From the NCBI GenBank assembly GCA_035493895.1, contig DATJHM010000313.1:12648-76647 (forward strand): DNA of 64,000 bases. The letters run 5' to 3'. Below, one piece after another: positions 62,233-64,000 of this stretch. Numbering within the stretch: position 1 is the stretch's first letter; each line of letters begins with the position of its first letter. Both the position numbers and the translations under genes were made by a program. The notes beneath the pieces are model-generated. The model saw only the letters and a program-made list of their open reading frames with translations. It was not told the origin of the DNA and searched no databases. The DNA is from DATJHM01 sp035493895. GTDB taxonomy: Bacteria > Chloroflexota > Ktedonobacteria > Ktedonobacterales > Ktedonobacteraceae.

Positions 62233-62261
62233 AGCATAAATTACAATATCGGATTTGTCAA
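62233..62261 (-). promoter_or_regulatory. Promoter of the fucoside operon
   Basis: Minus-strand TTGACA (62256-62261, perfect) and TATGCT (62233-62238), spacer of 17, directly followed by the operator. It drives the binding protein, permeases and glycosidases. Confidence 0.8.
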
Positions 62262-62295
62262 GGGAAAAACCATGCGCTCTTTTTTCGCATAGTTT

Positions 62296-63381
62296 TTATG
62301 CAGAAGGAGAGGAGATCTCGCCCAGATGCATTTTCTGTTTCTGGCGTGGGGCAGAAGAACGGCACACAACAAGCTTATGAGGAAGCACAATTTCATGGCG
62401 TGGGGCATCTGGCTGGCGCAGGCGTTGAATGAGGCGGAGAGCAGAAGTGCGTCCCAGCTCATAAGCAGGCTGAGTCACCGTCGTAATCGAGACAAAATCA
62501 GGAACCCAGGGCACCTCATCGAAACCGACCAGAGCGACATCTTCAGGAATCCGCTTCTGACGAGCATACAGAGCACGCACAGCGCCAACCGTGATCATAT
62601 TATTGGTCGTAAGGAGCGCATCGATCTGCTGATCCAGCAGCAGATGCGTAGAGCGCTCTCCCGTCTCCTCAGTGAAAGAGCCACGGTATTGCAACGCAGC
62701 ATCCTCGCTCAGACCAGCCTCGCGTAAGGCCTGGCGATAGCCCTGAAGGCGTTCATTGGCAGTAGAAGCTGCTTTGGGACCAGTGATAATGCCAATACGC
62801 CGGTAGCCTTGCGCAATAAGATGGCTGGCGGCTTCTTTTGCGGCCAGCACATTATCGATACGTACCGTATCGATGGAAGGATCGCGAATATTTTGATCGA
62901 CCACCACAATAGGAACCTGCCGCTCCCGTAGCAGATCAAGGGCTTTCATGCGCTCCTGAACAGGAACAATAATCACACCAGCGACAGGAGCCGAGGCCAG
63001 CACCTCAATATAACGATTTTCGGCGTGAAGATTTTTGAATGCATTGCGCGCAACGCTGCATATGACCAGTAAATAGCCATGCTCGCGCACCTCTTCCTCA
63101 ACGCCGCGCATCAGTTCGATCGTGAATGGATTCTGGAAATCAGCAATAACCAGTCCAAGCAGAGCCGAGTTTGTACTACCGGCGAGCGTACGAGCGGCAC
63201 GATTGGGCTGATACTTGAGATTCGCCATCACCGTTCTGACACGCTCAGCGACCTGCGGATCAACGGGGCCGGATGCGTTGAGCACTCTCGAGACGGTTGC
63301 CATAGATACGCCCGCTTGCTCGGCGACCTGTTGCATCGTCACAGGTTTTTGACGATGGGTATCCTTTGTGGAATCAGGCAT
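62296..63381 (-). CDS. LacI family transcriptional regulator
   Basis: A 361-residue regulator. The helix-turn-helix and hinge cover about residues 8-65: TMQQVAEQAGVSMATVSRVL, then YQPNRAARTLAGS. The effector domain has LGLVIADFQNPFTIELMRGVEEE, VVVDQNIRDPS, GYRRIGIITGP and ALVGFDEVPW, as in sugar-binding members. The ATG at 63381 is taken; the GTG eight codons upstream is possible. It has its own promoter and two operator-like sites, so it probably represses itself and the adjacent fucoside operon until a sugar is bound. Confidence 0.93.
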   Translation of the reverse strand: MPDSTKDTHRQKPVTMQQVAEQAGVSMATVSRVLNASGPVDPQVAERVRTVMANLKYQPNRAARTLAGSTNSALLGLVIADFQNPFTIELMRGVEEEVREHGYLLVICSVARNAFKNLHAENRYIEVLASAPVAGVIIVPVQERMKALDLLRERQVPIVVVDQNIRDPSIDTVRIDNVLAAKEAASHLIAQGYRRIGIITGPKAASTANERLQGYRQALREAGLSEDAALQYRGSFTEETGERSTHLLLDQQIDALLTTNNMITVGAVRALYARQKRIPEDVALVGFDEVPWVPDFVSITTVTQPAYELGRTSALRLIQRLRQPDAPRHEIVLPHKLVVCRSSAPRQKQKMHLGEISSPSA

Positions 63382-63419
63382 CTTTTTTCTTATTTCCTTC
63401 TGCACAAGAATCGGTGAAT

Positions 63420-63435
63420 GGTACCGCTTTCACTG
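63420..63435. promoter_or_regulatory. LacI-type site between the lacI promoter and start
   Basis: GGTACCGCTTTCACTG, matching the right half of the other sites (CGCTTTCAC). Located about 40 bases before the lacI start codon, downstream of its promoter. Confidence 0.45.
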
Positions 63436-63490
63436 AAGTGGCGATCTTCATCCGTGTCGTTGATGTATGTATCTCCATCTTCTCTTCAGT

Positions 63491-63519
63491 ATTATAGCTT
63501 CTTTCCTGCTTAAATCCAA
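63491..63519 (-). promoter_or_regulatory. Promoter of the lacI gene
   Basis: Minus-strand TATAAT (63491-63496, perfect) with TTGGAT 17 bases upstream (63514-63519). Confidence 0.65.
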
Positions 63520-63570
63520 GCGGGATAGGAGAGAGAATGGTACTCTTTCTGATGGGTGAACAGGGAATAA

Positions 63571-63586
63571 GTGAAAGCGGTTTCAC
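63571..63586. promoter_or_regulatory. LacI-type operator upstream of the lacI promoter
   Basis: GTGAAA-GCGG-TTTCAC is a 16-base palindrome with 6-bp perfect arms, lying about 50 bases upstream of the -35 box. Together with 63420-63435 it could support looping or autorepression. Confidence 0.6.
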
Positions 63587-63639
63587 AGGGATGGAGGGAA
63601 TGTTTTTGTTTGGAGGTTTATTTTTTGTGGTAAGTCCGA

Positions 63640-64000
63640 CTTACTAATGAACCTGTTGCAGACAAGCAGCAATGTCACGGAAAGAAGGGGAAGCCACCTA
63701 TGTACGTGACATGACGGCTTGTCTGTACCCGGTACCCATCGATCCCCCCTTGTAGCGTCGCCGCTTGTCTGCGACCGGGGCAACGACATGGTGGGAGGTG
63801 ATCGTCCCCGGTCGCAGACGTGGTGGGAGGTGATCGTCCCCAGTCGCAGACAAGCGGCCATGTCACGTAAATAAGCCTGTACCCGGTCCCCATCGCCGAC
63901 AAGATGGCCGGTGGGGGCCGCGGACCGGCATAAAGCCCGGTCCCTACCTGTGGTGTTTTGCGGCTCGAATCGTCTTTGGCAAGGGGACGCCGATGGTCCC
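63640..64000. repeat. Repeat-rich non-coding end of the window
   Basis: Holds a 32-bp direct repeat (63789-63820 and 63821-63851, GGTGGGAGGTGATCGTCCCC), several GCAGACAAGC words (63659, 63845; inverted at 63763), two GTACCCGGT(A/C)CCCATCG words (63726, 63881), and hairpin repeat B copy 2 (63923-63950). No gene was recognised. Confidence 0.6.

Noticed and set aside
1..64000. tRNA or rRNA genes
   Set aside because: Intergenic gaps were scanned by eye for cloverleaf and rRNA signatures and none was convincing; a covariance-model scan would be needed to exclude one fully.

Overview
The window looks like a chromosomal segment of a free-living, aerobic, heterotrophic bacterium, most likely a member of the Ktedonobacteria (Chloroflexota). 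This is an inference from moderate GC, the mix of protein families, frequent TTG/GTG starts and repeat-rich intergenic spaces; no rRNA or tRNA gene was seen that would prove it. No phage, plasmid or CRISPR region is present.

Layout. 1-4.7 kb: end of a luciferase-like oxidoreductase, argS, a pirin with a divergent MarR regulator, and a tiny membrane protein. 5.1-10.2 kb: acetyl-CoA synthetase, a ChrB-domain protein with its own promoter and palindrome, a 51-residue membrane peptide, a degenerate Nudix protein and a PduO-type cobalamin adenosyltransferase. 10.3-18.2 kb: SNF2 helicase plus SWIM zinc-finger partner, two tandem paralogous methyltransferases separated by a repeat element, a divergent SDR and a ComB-family protein. 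18.3-26.7 kb: a pyrimidine operon pyrB-carA-carB-pyrE-pyrF-pyrD-like on the minus strand, with a promoter and a long leader carrying an intrinsic terminator. CarA and CarB resemble the eukaryotic CAD type, and the PyrD-like protein has lost the usual active-site residues.

26.8-34.8 kb: membrane-anchored FKBP, D-galactonate dehydratase with a sugar-permease scrap beside it, and a copper cluster (CopC-CopD fusion, Tat-exported multicopper oxidase, CtaG). 35-42.6 kb: an ABC-2 export system with two permeases, one fused to pentapeptide repeats, then an acyl-CoA-dehydrogenase-like flavoprotein paired with a TDT transporter, and OsmC. 42.9-45.4 kb: lipoprotein, Uma2 nuclease and a probable decayed IS200/IS605 end. 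45.4-50.6 kb: a sugar-acid catabolic operon (SDR, aldo-keto reductase, hydroxyacid dehydrogenase, four-carbon sugar-acid kinase, zinc alcohol dehydrogenase).

50.6-51.6 kb is a non-coding block holding two different tandem-repeat arrays. 51.6-54.9 kb carries a second luciferase-like oxidoreductase, an alpha/beta hydrolase and a divergent LysR regulator. 55-63.4 kb is a fucoside-utilisation operon: LacI regulator, sugar-binding lipoprotein, two ABC permeases, a GH29 alpha-L-fucosidase and a large GHL6-like glycosidase, with a recognisable promoter and LacI-type operators. The last 600 bases are repeat-rich and have no gene.

The strongest candidates for something new are the active-site-depleted PyrD-like protein inside an otherwise normal pyr operon, the terminator-bearing pyr leader, and the structured intergenic repeats, two of which show compensatory stem changes between copies.
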